From Alkalibacterium sp. AK22 (GTDB lineage Bacteria > Bacillota > Bacilli > Lactobacillales > Carnobacteriaceae_A), in contig NZ_JANL01000007.1 in the NCBI RefSeq assembly GCF_000585255.1, positions 1 through 48,330 of the forward strand: a stretch of 48,330 nucleotides of DNA, read 5' to 3'. The notes below the pieces were generated by a model. The model did no database searches. It saw nothing but the letters and a program-made list of their open reading frames with translations, and was not told the DNA's origin. Numbering within the stretch: the first letter of the stretch is position 1; each line of letters opens with the position of its first letter. Made by a program: the position numbers and the translations under genes. This document shows positions 18,330 through 27,339 of this stretch, one piece after another.

Positions 18330-19055
18330 ATGAGCAGATTTCAGGATATTTTTCTGGATATCGAATCAGATATCCTCAAGCAGTATTACAAAGCAGGAGA
18401 GCTTTTACCGAGCGAAAACCAGTTGTCTAAAAAGTACAATGTTTCACGCGAAACAATCCGAAAAGCCCTGGTTCTTCTACTTGAGAGCGGATACATCCAA
18501 AAGAAACAAGGAAAAGGATCAATCGTGCTTGATGTCAAACGCTTCGATTTTCCTATCTCGGGACTAACCAGCTACAAGGAACTGCAGGATGCACAAAATA
18601 TTTCCAGCAAAACCCTGCTGGTCCAAAATGAAAAAATAAGGATTCCCGAGCAGATTGCAGATTTTCTCAAGGTATCCAAAGATACCGAAGTACATTGTGT
18701 GATTCGGGCCCGCGAAGTGGACGGCGAAGTGGTTATTCTGGATAAGGATTACCTTTTTACCTCCGTCATTCCTGAACTTCCAGATGAAGAAGCTCGGCAT
18801 TCTTTGTATCATTACATCGAGAAAAAAATGGGTCTGGCTATCGGCTTTGCCCGGAAAGAGTTTATTGTCGAGCCGGCGACACAAGAAGACCGCCAGCTGA
18901 TGACGCTGCATAATGATACCCATGTGGTGGTCACCCGCAGTGAAGTGCATCTGGAAGATACCCGACTTTTCCAGTATACCGAATCCAGACACCGTCTCGA
19001 CAAGTTCCGCTTTGTAGAATTTGCCAGACGTCGTGGCCCTGTTTCTTACGACTAA
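18330..19055 (+). CDS. treR: Trehalose operon repressor TreR, GntR/HutC family
   Basis: A DNA-binding repressor of 241 residues. The N-terminal GntR winged HTH (LLPSENQLSKKYNVSRETIR, about 27-46) is followed by a UTRA effector domain (about 90-235), which in TreR binds trehalose 6-phosphate. I chose the ATG at 18330 because AAAGGA lies 9 bp upstream; the in-frame ATG at 18321 is only one base from that site. It faces treA and treP convergently. A perfect 16-bp palindrome in front of treP matches the TreR operator. Without inducer it should block treP-treA. Confidence 0.9.
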   Translation: MSRFQDIFLDIESDILKQYYKAGELLPSENQLSKKYNVSRETIRKALVLLLESGYIQKKQGKGSIVLDVKRFDFPISGLTSYKELQDAQNISSKTLLVQNEKIRIPEQIADFLKVSKDTEVHCVIRAREVDGEVVILDKDYLFTSVIPELPDEEARHSLYHYIEKKMGLAIGFARKEFIVEPATQEDRQLMTLHNDTHVVVTRSEVHLEDTRLFQYTESRHRLDKFRFVEFARRRGPVSYD

Positions 19056-19077
19056 GACACAGCATATTATACGAATT

Positions 19078-19128
19078 AGCCCCCAGCAGGAGAGCCAGTC
19101 TAGACTCACATGCAAGGGGCTTTTTTTT
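19078..19128 (+). terminator. treR terminator
   Basis: AGCCCC (19078-19083) pairs with GGGGCT (19116-19121), followed by a run of T. The loop is 32 nt and contains a further small inverted repeat around TCTAGA. Confidence 0.7.
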
Positions 19129-19281
19129 TACACTAAATAAACTTTCAATAATGGACTCACCTGCTGCCTCTAGACACCCGTCAACGAACGTAAACGGGCC
19201 TATAAAGCCTTCTTCAGCAGACAGATCTAGCACGATCATTTGCACTCACTTAAATCTTGATTTAAAAGCTGTCCCGGCCGG

Positions 19282-19318
19282 TAAACTAAAAGCGGAGCCT
19301 CTATTCGAGACTCCGCTT
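19282..19318 (-). terminator. treA terminator
   Basis: On the minus strand AAGCGGAG (19318-19311) pairs with CTCCGCTT (19297-19290), followed by TTAGTTTA. It lies 38 bp beyond the treA stop and closes the treP-treA transcript. Confidence 0.75.
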
Positions 19319-19355
19319 CGCTTCTTATGCATCATTTTACTTCTCTGCTATTTCG

Positions 19356-21008
19356 TTACTTAAGCAGAAAAGCGACTGTTTCATAAGGACCCATCTGGAA
19401 TGACTTGTCTAAGGACCGCTCCTTGCCATTTCCAATCAGGTAAGACGCCTCCAGCTCCAGCAGGTTGTCCGGAACCGTAAAGGTTGCCTCTTCACCATAG
19501 AAGTGACTGAGTACCAGGAGTTTCTCTCCGTCCTGTTCTCTGACATACGCGAAAATACTTGGATGCTCCAGTTCCAGCATTTCATAGGCACCTTCCTGGA
19601 TAATCGGCATGCTTTTGCGCAGTTTAATCAGCTGCTTGTAGTAGTCACGAATCCGGGTACTGTCGCCCCTGCTTTCCACATTGATGGTTGTGTGGTTGTC
19701 CGCAACCTGAAGCCACGGAGTCCCTTCCGTGAAGCCAGCATGCTTGGAGTCGTTCCACTGCATTGGTGTACGGGAATTGTCACGGGACTTGAACTGGATG
19801 ATTTCCATTGCTTCATCATGTGACAGGCCTTTTTCCTTCATTTCTCTGTAAGCATTATGGGTTTCGATATCCACATACTGATCCAGCTCTTCAAAGCCTG
19901 GATTGGTCATGCCAATTTCTTCACCCTGATAAATATAAGGTGTCCCTCTCAGCAAGTGAATCGTCTGGGCCAGCATCGTGCTGGTTTCAAACGGGTAGTT
20001 GACGACATCTCCAAAGCGGCTGTTGGCACGCGGCTGATCATGGTTGTTCCAGAAGAGCGCATTCCAGCCTCCCCCTTCTACCATTCCTTCCTGCCACTCA
20101 TTCAGGATACGTTTCAGTTCGATAAAGTCAAACGGCTGTAGCGTCCACTTTTCGCCATCCTTGTAGTCGACTTTCAGGTGATGGAAACTGAAGATCATCG
20201 ACAGCTCCTCACGGTCTGGATTAGAGTACTTGATGCCGTTTTCGACTGTCGTGGAGCTCATTTCGCCCACTGTCACGATATCACCATAAGGGCCGAAAGT
20301 CTCTTTGTTCAACTCCTGAATAAAGTCGTGCACAATGGGTGTATCTGTATAGTGTGATTTGCCTACCCCGTCTTCAGCGTCCTTCAGTTGTTCATCTTTA
20401 CCAATGACGTTAATCACGTCGAAACGGAAGCCTTTGACCCCTTTTTCAAGCCAGAAATTAACTACCTTGTAGAGTTCTTCGCGGACCTCTGGATTGCGCC
20501 AGTTCAAGTCAGCCTGAGTCACGTCATACAGGTGCAGGTAGTACTTATCTGTATCACCGAATTTGGACCAGGCTTTGCCGCCGAACTTGGATTCCCAGTT
20601 GGTCGGCAGACTGCCGTCTTCCTGTAGATCTCTTAAAATGTAAAAGTCCTGGTATTTCTTGTCTCCAGCCAGTGCTTTCTGAAACCACTCGTGATCTGTT
20701 GAGGTATGGTTTAAGACCATGTCCAGCATCAAGTCGATGCCATGTGCTTTGGCTTCCCTGATCAGTGCATCCAAATCATCCCAGTCTCCAAACATTGGAT
20801 CGATGGACTTGTAGTCCGCCACATCATAGCCATTGTCATTTTGCGGAGATTTGTAGAAGGGGTTCAACCACAGCATGTCTACTCCCAGATCTTCCAGATA
20901 AGCCAGTTTTTCTCTTACCCCGTTCAGGTCTCCTACCCCGTTTCCGTTCGTGTCCTTGAATGATTTCGGATACGCCTGATAGATTACTTTGTCATGAAAA
21001 TTACTCAT
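19356..21008 (-). CDS. treA: Trehalose-6-phosphate hydrolase (alpha,alpha-phosphotrehalase)
   Basis: A cytoplasmic GH13 enzyme that splits trehalose 6-phosphate, formed during PTS uptake, into glucose and glucose 6-phosphate. The length of 550 residues is typical. Catalytic residues by motif are nucleophile Asp197 (GFRFDV), acid/base Glu249 (GEM) and Asp324 (NNHDQPR). DMVLNHTS (95-102) is the first conserved GH13 region. Oligo-1,6-glucosidases are close relatives, but adjacency to the trehalose PTS and TreR supports this call. The ATG has AAGGAGAG upstream. It is separated from treP by a 169-bp gap that holds a terminator-like hairpin. Confidence 0.95.
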   Translation of the reverse strand: MSNFHDKVIYQAYPKSFKDTNGNGVGDLNGVREKLAYLEDLGVDMLWLNPFYKSPQNDNGYDVADYKSIDPMFGDWDDLDALIREAKAHGIDLMLDMVLNHTSTDHEWFQKALAGDKKYQDFYILRDLQEDGSLPTNWESKFGGKAWSKFGDTDKYYLHLYDVTQADLNWRNPEVREELYKVVNFWLEKGVKGFRFDVINVIGKDEQLKDAEDGVGKSHYTDTPIVHDFIQELNKETFGPYGDIVTVGEMSSTTVENGIKYSNPDREELSMIFSFHHLKVDYKDGEKWTLQPFDFIELKRILNEWQEGMVEGGGWNALFWNNHDQPRANSRFGDVVNYPFETSTMLAQTIHLLRGTPYIYQGEEIGMTNPGFEELDQYVDIETHNAYREMKEKGLSHDEAMEIIQFKSRDNSRTPMQWNDSKHAGFTEGTPWLQVADNHTTINVESRGDSTRIRDYYKQLIKLRKSMPIIQEGAYEMLELEHPSIFAYVREQDGEKLLVLSHFYGEEATFTVPDNLLELEASYLIGNGKERSLDKSFQMGPYETVAFLLK

Positions 21009-21041
21009 TTATGTCTCTCCTTCTCTTTATTCCAAAAGAAA

Positions 21042-21111
21042 AAGGGTATTTCAGCGAAGTGGTTTTCCCAGTTTTATGGACTAGAAAAGCCGAACTTCCA
21101 GAAATACCCTT
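21042..21111 (-). promoter_or_regulatory. Intercistronic hairpin between treP and treA
   Basis: AAGGGTATTTC (21042-21052) and GAAATACCCTT (21101-21111) form a perfect 11-bp stem. An inner arm GAAGT-GGTTTTC/GAAAAGCC-GAACTTC extends it. In the treP-to-treA direction it is followed by TTCTTTTGG. It may be a partial terminator that lowers treA relative to treP, or an RNA-stabilising structure. Confidence 0.65.
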
Positions 21112-21177
21112 CCTCCTTGGAGTCATTGATAGTCAATGCTTTAAAATCTGTACTGCCTGTTTAAACTGAAAGGGAGA

Positions 21178-22635
21178 TCAGTTCCCTAGTTTTGGCACGG
21201 GCAGGTGGTCGTTTTCCCATTTAGTCATGATGCCATTCTTTTCAAATACAATGACAAGAACGAACGGTACCACAATGGCAATGCTCATTGCCAGCAGGAA
21301 GCCCAGGTAGTAGTCCGGAATAATGGACAGGATTCCCGGCAAACCGCCGACACCAATGTTGAAGGATGCGACGTTCAAGGCCACAGAGGTCATACCTGCA
21401 AAGGCGGAACCAATCATACCGGCTACAAAAGGATAAACGAATTTAATGTTGATACCGAACAAGGCCGGTTCTGTAACACCCAGGTAGGCGGAAATCATCG
21501 CAGGAATGGAGATCTGCTGTTCTTTCTCGTTTCCTCGGTGCATCCAGATGATTCCCAATACGGCAGATCCCTGAGCAATGTTTGACAGGGCAATCATCGG
21601 CCACAGGATGGTCTGATCAAAGTCGGCCACCAGCTGCAAGTCGATTGCGTTGGTCATGTGATGCAGACCGGTAATAACCAGCGGTGCATAAAGACCGCCG
21701 AAGATGAAACCAAATACCCAGTTGAAAGTTCCGGTCAGTCCCCACTGAACGACTTGAGACAGCCAGATACCCAGCTGCCAGCCGATTGGTCCAATAACCG
21801 CATGAGCTACAAATACAGTCGGAACAAGGGCAAACAGTGGAACAAAAATCATTGAAATAGCTTCAGGTATGAATTTCCGCAGCCATTTTTCAAGGTAGAC
21901 CAGCAGGAAACCGGCCAGCATGGCTGGAATAACTTGCGCCTGATAACCGATCATATCCAGCTGGAAGAAACCAAAATTCCACTGGTTAACGTCCCCGGCT
22001 AGAATATCTTCTACACCATAAGCGTTCATCAGCTGAGGAGACACCAGGGTGATCCCTAATACAATCCCGAGTATCTGTGTGGTTCCCATCTTACGGGTCA
22101 CACTCCAAGTGATACCCACCGGAAGGAAGTGGAAAATCGCCTCACCGGGCAGCCAGAGAAAGGCGTTGACTCCGCTCCAGAACTGAGAAGTCTCGACAAT
22201 GGTCTGTCCACCTAATGCTCCAAACTCAACAGCTTCCAAGACGTTTCTGAAACCTAAAATCAAACCACCAATAATAATTGCGGGAATTAACGGGGTAAAT
22301 ATTTCTGCCAACGCAGCCATGATACGCTGCAGGCTGTTCATGTTTTTCTGACCGGCTTTTTTCGTTTCATCCTTTGAAACACCTTCAAGTCCGGATATTG
22401 CTGAAAATTCGTTGTAAAAGTCAGCTACCCTGTTCCCGATGATGACCTGAAATTGTCCGGCCTGCGTAAAGGTTCCTTTTACAGAGGGAATGTCTTCGAT
22501 TCGTTCCTTGTCTGCCGCTGACGGGTCATCCAACACAAAACGCATACGCGTGGCACAGTGACTGACCGCATTGACGTTTTCCTTACCGCCTATCGCGTCC
22601 AGCAGCTCCTGTGCATCTTTTTTGAAATCTGCCAC
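21178..22635 (-). CDS. treP: Trehalose-specific PTS enzyme IIBC
   Basis: It imports trehalose with phosphorylation to trehalose 6-phosphate. An N-terminal EIIB domain has phospho-Cys27 in SHCATRMRF. A C-terminal EIIC domain of about ten membrane spans starts near residue 105, with the ITGLHHMTNAIDLQ and TEPALFGIN motifs of the glucose-sucrose-trehalose class. At 485 residues there is no EIIA domain, so a glucose-type EIIA from elsewhere must donate phosphate. The start is a GTG with GGAGG 8 bp upstream. It is first in the treP-treA operon, under a TreR operator and a cre-like element. Confidence 0.95.
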   Translation of the reverse strand: MADFKKDAQELLDAIGGKENVNAVSHCATRMRFVLDDPSAADKERIEDIPSVKGTFTQAGQFQVIIGNRVADFYNEFSAISGLEGVSKDETKKAGQKNMNSLQRIMAALAEIFTPLIPAIIIGGLILGFRNVLEAVEFGALGGQTIVETSQFWSGVNAFLWLPGEAIFHFLPVGITWSVTRKMGTTQILGIVLGITLVSPQLMNAYGVEDILAGDVNQWNFGFFQLDMIGYQAQVIPAMLAGFLLVYLEKWLRKFIPEAISMIFVPLFALVPTVFVAHAVIGPIGWQLGIWLSQVVQWGLTGTFNWVFGFIFGGLYAPLVITGLHHMTNAIDLQLVADFDQTILWPMIALSNIAQGSAVLGIIWMHRGNEKEQQISIPAMISAYLGVTEPALFGINIKFVYPFVAGMIGSAFAGMTSVALNVASFNIGVGGLPGILSIIPDYYLGFLLAMSIAIVVPFVLVIVFEKNGIMTKWENDHLPVPKLGN

Positions 22636-22659
22636 TTTTGTTTCCTCCTTTTTACTTTA

Positions 22660-22675
22660 ACTTGTATATACAAGT
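22660..22675. promoter_or_regulatory. TreR operator
   Basis: The perfect 16-bp palindrome ACTTGTATATACAAGT lies between the treP promoter and its GTG start. It matches the known TreR (tre operator) consensus of Bacillus-type trehalose operons. Its position just after the transcription start suits repression by blocking. Confidence 0.9.
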
Positions 22676-22688
22676 TGTCTGCGTTTTT

Positions 22689-22727
22689 AATATACTGCAT
22701 GAAAAGCAAAAATGCAAGCGTTTTACA
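22689..22727 (-). promoter_or_regulatory. treP promoter with overlapping cre-like element
   Basis: On the minus strand, -35 TTGCAT (22717-22712), 17 bp, then -10 TATATT (22694-22689). The -35 is overlapped by TGTAAAACGCTTGCA (22727-22713). This resembles a CcpA cre site but carries one extra base, so CcpA binding is plausible, not certain. Confidence 0.65.
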
Positions 22728-22832
22728 CAAGTTTTTATTTTTTAATGTCTCACCCCATTTTTTAATTCTTTCGCACTGTTTTTTCATTTTTTACACCTAT
22801 AGTTTACCATTTCACCCTTTTTAGGACACAGC

Positions 22833-22868
22833 AAAAGCCTTGAAAGCGGACTATGCTCTCAAGGCTTT
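22833..22868 (-). terminator. folC terminator
   Basis: AAAGCCTTGA (22868-22859 on the minus strand) pairs with TCAAGGCTTT (22843-22834), a 10-bp stem, followed by TGC. The U-run is short. It begins 6 bp after the folC stop. Confidence 0.65.
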
Positions 22869-22873
22869 CCTTG

Positions 22874-24148
22874 TCACCAGCTTGCTCTGAATGCCCCAAT
22901 CAGGTAAAGCGAGCCCATGACAATAACGGTGTCTTTTGAGCTGCTTTCTTGTTTAAGTTTATCTATAACGGATGTAACCGAGTCAAAAGCTTCTGCCTCA
23001 GTCCCCTCATCAGACAGCAGTCGGGCAGTCTCAAACGGATTGAAGCCACGGTAAGGATCAGGAGAGACCGTCATCACCTTTTTACACAGCGGCCGAACCT
23101 GCCGAATCATGCTCATGTAATCCTTATCTTTCATCATCCCACATACCAGAATCAGTGACTGATCCGTATAAAGTTCCTTCAGGTTATTCTTTAAAACCGC
23201 TACACCTTCCGGGTTATGCGCGCCATCAATAACTATGGTTGGCTGCTCACTGATTTTCTCCATTCTACCCGGCCAGCCGGTGTTGACTAGTCCACTTCTG
23301 ATATGAGCTGCCTGGATTTCAAAGCCTTTTTTATTCAACTCATAGGCTGCTTCCACTGCCAATGCAGCATTCATCAGCTGATGCCGACCTATGAGTCTGA
23401 CCGACAACTCTTTTTGACCTTTAAAAGAAAACTGACCACCCTGATCACTTAGCTGGACTTCTTTTAATTCTTCTGTTCTGATCCGGCGGACGGTTGCCTG
23501 ACTTTCTCTCGCCTTGCCTTCAATGACCGCATGGACTGAAGGTGTCATTTCAGAATAAATCAGTGTGCCACCTTCTTTGATGATTCCCGCTTTTTCAGAG
23601 GCAATCTGCTCGATTGTTTCCCCGAGCACTTTCATGTGATCGTAACCGATTGAAGTGATGATGGCCACTTCCGGCCGCTCAATGACATTGGTCGCATCCA
23701 AGCGGCCGCCGATCCCTGCCTCAAGAATCACCAGTTCACACTCTTGCTCTTTGAAATACAGCAAGGAGACAGCTGTTAAAATCTCAAAGGAATACAGGCG
23801 CTCCCCTGTTTCCTCTTCTACTGATTCCACATGTCTGGCGACAGCTTTTGTCGTCTGGATAAATGCTTTATCGGTAATCCGGACGCCGTCAATCATGATG
23901 CGCTCATTGATTTTTTCCAGATGGGGAGAGGTATAGATCCCTGTTCTGATTCCGGCTTCTCTGAGGATATGAGACAAAAAGGCACTCGTTGATCCTTTTC
24001 CGTTTGTTCCTGCTACGTGCACACATCTCAGTGCTTGCTGCGGATTACCCAGTTTCTCCAGCAGCAGGCGCATCCGGTGGAGATCTTCCTTCTGCCCTGT
24101 CCCTCTGTTTGTGTTCACTAACTCAATGACACCCTTCATGTCCATCAT
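22874..24148 (-). CDS. folC: Bifunctional folylpolyglutamate synthase/dihydrofolate synthase
   Basis: An ATP-dependent ligase that adds glutamate to dihydropteroate or folates in the cytoplasm. The ATP loop VHVAGTNGKGSTSAFL (about 41-56) and SPHLEKINERI are diagnostic of the Mur-ligase-like FolC family. VIDGAHNPEGV marks the C-terminal domain. The 424-residue length is normal. The first ATG of MMDM has AGGAG 6 bp upstream. In many Firmicutes folC follows valS; here it stands alone between the trehalose block and jag, without an obvious partner. Confidence 0.96.
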   Translation of the reverse strand: MMDMKGVIELVNTNRGTGQKEDLHRMRLLLEKLGNPQQALRCVHVAGTNGKGSTSAFLSHILREAGIRTGIYTSPHLEKINERIMIDGVRITDKAFIQTTKAVARHVESVEEETGERLYSFEILTAVSLLYFKEQECELVILEAGIGGRLDATNVIERPEVAIITSIGYDHMKVLGETIEQIASEKAGIIKEGGTLIYSEMTPSVHAVIEGKARESQATVRRIRTEELKEVQLSDQGGQFSFKGQKELSVRLIGRHQLMNAALAVEAAYELNKKGFEIQAAHIRSGLVNTGWPGRMEKISEQPTIVIDGAHNPEGVAVLKNNLKELYTDQSLILVCGMMKDKDYMSMIRQVRPLCKKVMTVSPDPYRGFNPFETARLLSDEGTEAEAFDSVTSVIDKLKQESSSKDTVIVMGSLYLIGAFRASW

Positions 24149-24634
24149 TCAACTCTCCTGACTTCTTTTTCTATAAGACATCCGTCACTTGCACACCGGC
24201 CAGACAGTCGACAAGTATATCCATTGCATTATCCAGTCCGGTTATATATACTTGCATTAAATCATATCATACTTTCTACCATTTTTACTTTTCCCCCGCA
24301 CGCACTGTGACCCACTCTTTTTCCTGCAGTCCTTTTCCTGATTTATATCCTGAAGTCTCTTATACTTACCTTTCCCTTGACGTTTCATGACGGCCAGTTT
24401 ATTTTTCACACCAGTATTACTCTTCTTTATTTTACCCTCTTTACCCTAAGCCTATTTTGTATCTTTCAGGCCTGACTCTCCACAGTTCAACCTCTTCAGC
24501 ACGCCTTTCATCCAAACAAGAGCAGTCCTTCATTTTTTCGACCGCCTCCCTGTATTTGACTGAACACCCTGGTCTAAAGCAGACGTTTGATATTCTGTTT
24601 GCTTGCTTTGACCCTAATCAACGACATAGTGAAG
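24149..24634. other. Pyrimidine-rich intergenic region upstream of folC
   Basis: About 490 bp without a supported gene. The plus strand is strongly C/T-rich. An inverted repeat CAAGTATAT (24210-24218) / ATATACTTG (24247-24255) lies upstream of folC, and a TATGAT -10-like box sits nearby on the minus strand. Possible folC leader, otherwise unexplained. Confidence 0.35.
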
Positions 24635-24666
24635 AACGAGCCTGCGTTTGGGACCGCAGGCTCGTT
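24635..24666. terminator. Bidirectional terminator downstream of jag
   Basis: AACGAGCCTGC (24635-24645) and GCAGGCTCGTT (24656-24666) form an 11-bp perfect stem with a 10-nt loop. T-rich sequence follows on both strands. It probably ends the rpmH-rnpA-yidC-jag transcript. Confidence 0.85.
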
Positions 24667-24685
24667 TTATGATGCTATTCGATTT

Positions 24686-25609
24686 TTAAAAAGTCTCTTC
24701 GCCTGACGGTTCAACGACCAGGTAACGGTGGGGCTCTTTTCCTTCAGAATGCGTCTGCACACCTTTATGCTGGTTGAGATAACGGTGAATCTGCTTGCGT
24801 TCATGCGCCGGCATCGGCTCAAGAATCACAGGACGTTTAGTCCGCTTGACTTTTTCAGCTGTCCGGCTGGCCAGCTGCTCGACCGTTTTCTGACGGCGAT
24901 CCCGGTAGTTTTCCGCATCCACTTTTGCAAAGAACTTACTGTCTGCTTCCTGATGAAGCTGGATTTGAGCTAATGTCTGAAGACTGTTCAATACTTTTCC
25001 GTGTCGGCCGATGATCAGGCCAGCATCTTCGGTATCAATCACATACTGCACACGCTTATCTGTCCGGTTCACAGATACTGATACATCCTCGATTCCCATC
25101 TTAACAGCGATATTTTCAAGATAGTCTGCAACATACGCGATGGCCTGTTCATCCTGTTCTGTAGCAACGAACGGCTTTTTCTCCTGCACTTCAGGCTGCT
25201 CAGCTTCAGGCTTGGGCTCTACTGCTTCCACTTGTTCTGAGGGCTTATCCGTCTCACAGGCTCCCTTATCTGATTTTACCGATGGGCTCTGTGCTTTTTC
25301 TTTTTCAGGAGCTTTTGCTGCCGGTTCCGGTATCTTTTCCTCGGCCTCCGGCTCTGTTTCTGCCTGAATGGTCGATCCTTCCGTTTCTCCCAAAAGTATT
25401 TCTTTGGAAATTAGTTCTTCTACAGGGCTTTTGGCATGCTTTCTTTCAACCACAACGACCGCATCCCGCTGGCCGATTCCCAGAAATCCTTTTTTCGATT
25501 CCTGGCTGACAGTAATCTTCGCTTCAGCCTTATTTATATTGAGGGCCTTTAGCCCTTTTTCAATGGCTTCTTCTGTTGTTGCTGCTTGGGCAGTATACTT
25601 GTCTCTCAT
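24686..25609 (-). CDS. khpB: RNA-binding protein Jag/KhpB (EloR)
   Basis: A cytoplasmic RNA-binding protein that in streptococci and relatives forms a pair with KhpA and affects cell elongation. Domain order is Jag-N (residues 1-52), a long acidic Glu/Pro/Lys-rich linker (about 60-165), a KH domain with IIGRHGKVLNSLQTL, and a C-terminal R3H domain with ERKQIHRYL. I place the start at 25609, where GGAGG lies 9 bp upstream, giving 307 residues. It follows yidC by 75 bp, the usual arrangement. Confidence 0.94.
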   Translation of the reverse strand: MRDKYTAQAATTEEAIEKGLKALNINKAEAKITVSQESKKGFLGIGQRDAVVVVERKHAKSPVEELISKEILLGETEGSTIQAETEPEAEEKIPEPAAKAPEKEKAQSPSVKSDKGACETDKPSEQVEAVEPKPEAEQPEVQEKKPFVATEQDEQAIAYVADYLENIAVKMGIEDVSVSVNRTDKRVQYVIDTEDAGLIIGRHGKVLNSLQTLAQIQLHQEADSKFFAKVDAENYRDRRQKTVEQLASRTAEKVKRTKRPVILEPMPAHERKQIHRYLNQHKGVQTHSEGKEPHRYLVVEPSGEETF

Positions 25610-25684
25610 TAACTCTATCCTCCATTCACGATCTCTGTTGTGCTTACATTCTACCAAAAATCAGGACAATAAGTCAGAATATTT

Positions 25685-26530
25685 TTATTTTTTCACATTG
25701 CGTCCATATTTCTGTGCTCTTTTAATGGCACGCCTGCGCTGTCTTTCCGCTTCCTGTTCCTGAGCTTCTTTGTCGGCACGCTGTTTTCTGATTTTATATG
25801 GATTCTGGAAAATCAGCGTCTGTAGAACAGAGAACCCGTTGGAAACAGTAAAATAGAGCGCTAAAGCACTAGACAAGCGGAACGTAATAAAGACGATAAA
25901 CAGCGGCATGATGTAGGTCATGACTTTGTTACCTTCCTGAACGCGTCCCATGCTCATTAGCATTGAGTGGCCAAAAGTGAACAGCCCCGCTAGGACCGGC
26001 AGGATAAAGTAGGGATCCGGCTGTCCCAGATTGACCCAGAGGAAATCTCCAGTTGCCAGGATTGGCGTACGATTCACTGACTGGTAAAGTGCGATAAAGA
26101 CCGGCATCTGAACCAGCAGCGGCAAGCAGCCCATATAGGGATTGACGCCTGCCTCACTGTACAGACGCTGCTGCTCTTCTTTAAGTTTCTCCTGAGTAGC
26201 TGCATCCTTGGCAGAATATTTCTGCTTGAGTTCTTCCATCTGCGGGTTGATCTCATTCATCTGCTGCATATTTTTCTGCTGAAAATGGGTGAATGGAATG
26301 AGCATTGCCCGGATGATGACGGTAACCACAATGATTCCTATTCCGTAATTTTCTCCAAAGAGATTGGACACCCAGATGATTGCCCGGGCAAAATTATAAA
26401 TAATGACGCCTTCCCAAATACCTGTACTATCTGATGTGACCGGCTCTGTACCGCAGGCAGACAAAAATACGACCAGACTGAGCATAGCCAGGGTCAATAG
26501 CAATCGCTTACGTTTCTTTAATACATTCAC
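25685..26530 (-). CDS. yidC: Membrane protein insertase YidC (lipoprotein form)
   Basis: It inserts and folds proteins in the cytoplasmic membrane, alone or with Sec. The Gram-positive form is seen here: a signal peptide with lipobox LSAC (Cys26), no large periplasmic domain, and five spans ending in a basic C-terminal tail that can contact ribosomes. The hydrophilic groove arginine falls in IIRAMLIPF. YMGCLPLLVQMPVF is the most conserved segment. Length is 281 residues. The start is a GTG with GAGG 7 bp upstream. It lies between rnpA and jag as in most Firmicutes. Confidence 0.95.
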   Translation of the reverse strand: MNVLKKRKRLLLTLAMLSLVVFLSACGTEPVTSDSTGIWEGVIIYNFARAIIWVSNLFGENYGIGIIVVTVIIRAMLIPFTHFQQKNMQQMNEINPQMEELKQKYSAKDAATQEKLKEEQQRLYSEAGVNPYMGCLPLLVQMPVFIALYQSVNRTPILATGDFLWVNLGQPDPYFILPVLAGLFTFGHSMLMSMGRVQEGNKVMTYIMPLFIVFITFRLSSALALYFTVSNGFSVLQTLIFQNPYKIRKQRADKEAQEQEAERQRRRAIKRAQKYGRNVKK

Positions 26531-26615
26531 GTGTTTTCCTCTTTTCTAAAACTATGTTTCTACATTAAAAGGCCCTATAAGAATTGACCCCTGTAGATGT
26601 TTCTGTTCAAACGCC

Positions 26616-26960
26616 TTATTTGAGCAGCTTGGCTTTGTTCATCACATGGAGCAGACTTTTTTTCATTTCATGAAAAGTCATACTTCCCGTCGGCTTTCTT
26701 GCAATCACTACAAAGTCAATATCTTCTCTGACTTTGTCTTCCTGATCCAGCTCAATCAGCACATGTCTGATTTTACGTTTAATATCGTTACGCTTCACTG
26801 CGTTACCTATCTTTTTACCGACCGACAAACCCACACGGAAATGTGCCTGTCCCTCTTTTTCAATGGCATAGATTACAAATTGCCTGTTGGCCATCGAGCG
26901 GCCTCCATGAAAGACTTTTTGAAAATCCGCTTCTTTTTTGACTCTATAAGCTTTTTTCAT
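26616..26960 (-). CDS. rnpA: Ribonuclease P protein component
   Basis: The small basic subunit of RNase P, which helps the RNA subunit trim tRNA 5' leaders. Its 114 residues are typical. The RNR signature region appears as [17 protein letters not shown] (about 51-67). The N-terminus [17 protein letters not shown] is characteristic of the family. The ribosome-binding site is weak. It lies downstream of rpmH, separated by a terminator-like hairpin, and upstream of yidC. Confidence 0.96.
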   Translation of the reverse strand: MKKAYRVKKEADFQKVFHGGRSMANRQFVIYAIEKEGQAHFRVGLSVGKKIGNAVKRNDIKRKIRHVLIELDQEDKVREDIDFVVIARKPTGSMTFHEMKKSLLHVMNKAKLLK

Positions 26961-27046
26961 CCGTACCCATCTTTCTATGTGGTCTACAACCGGCTGTCAG
27001 ACTTCGCTTAAAGCCTGAATTCATTGCATCCCTTATTTCAAACTAT

Positions 27047-27100
27047 AAAAAAAAGGCAACGTGCTCTCACTATAGCTTTCAGTAAGAAGCTGCCGTCGCC
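27047..27100 (-). terminator. Terminator-like hairpin between rpmH and rnpA
   Basis: In the rpmH direction, GGCGACGGC (27100-27092) pairs with GCACGTTGCC (27064-27055), with an inner AGCTT/AAGCT stem. It is followed by eight T. This would let abundant L34 mRNA be made with only partial read-through into rnpA. Confidence 0.65.
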
Positions 27101-27108
27101 TGTCGTCA

Positions 27109-27249
27109 TTAAGCGGAAATTCTTTTTCTTCCCTTACGACGTCTATTTTTTAAGACTCTACGTCCGTTTTTTGTGCTCATACGTTTGCGGAATCCATGTA
27201 CTTTTTGACGTTTACGTTTTTTTGGTTGGTATGTTAGTCCTTGTGCCAT
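27109..27249 (-). CDS. rpmH: Large ribosomal subunit protein bL34
   Basis: A 46-residue, very basic ribosomal protein. After the short N-terminus MAQGL it reads [19 protein letters not shown], then [19 protein letters not shown], the diagnostic L34 pattern. An AGGAGGTG site lies upstream of the ATG. It is transcribed away from oriC from a strong promoter at 27340-27368. It is two residues longer than most L34 proteins, at the N-terminus. Confidence 0.98.
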   Translation of the reverse strand: MAQGLTYQPKKRKRQKVHGFRKRMSTKNGRRVLKNRRRKGRKRISA

Positions 27250-27339
27250 TGAGAAACACCTCCTGAATCTTTCCTTAGTCCTCTGACTTAAATAAGCATA
27301 AATAAGTGACTGCTTGATTGTACCTAGACAGACTATATT

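Noticed and set aside
24457-24672. 71-codon plus-strand reading frame between folC and jag
   Set aside because: It runs through the jag terminator, has no ribosome-binding site, and reads as low-complexity pyrimidine-rich sequence.
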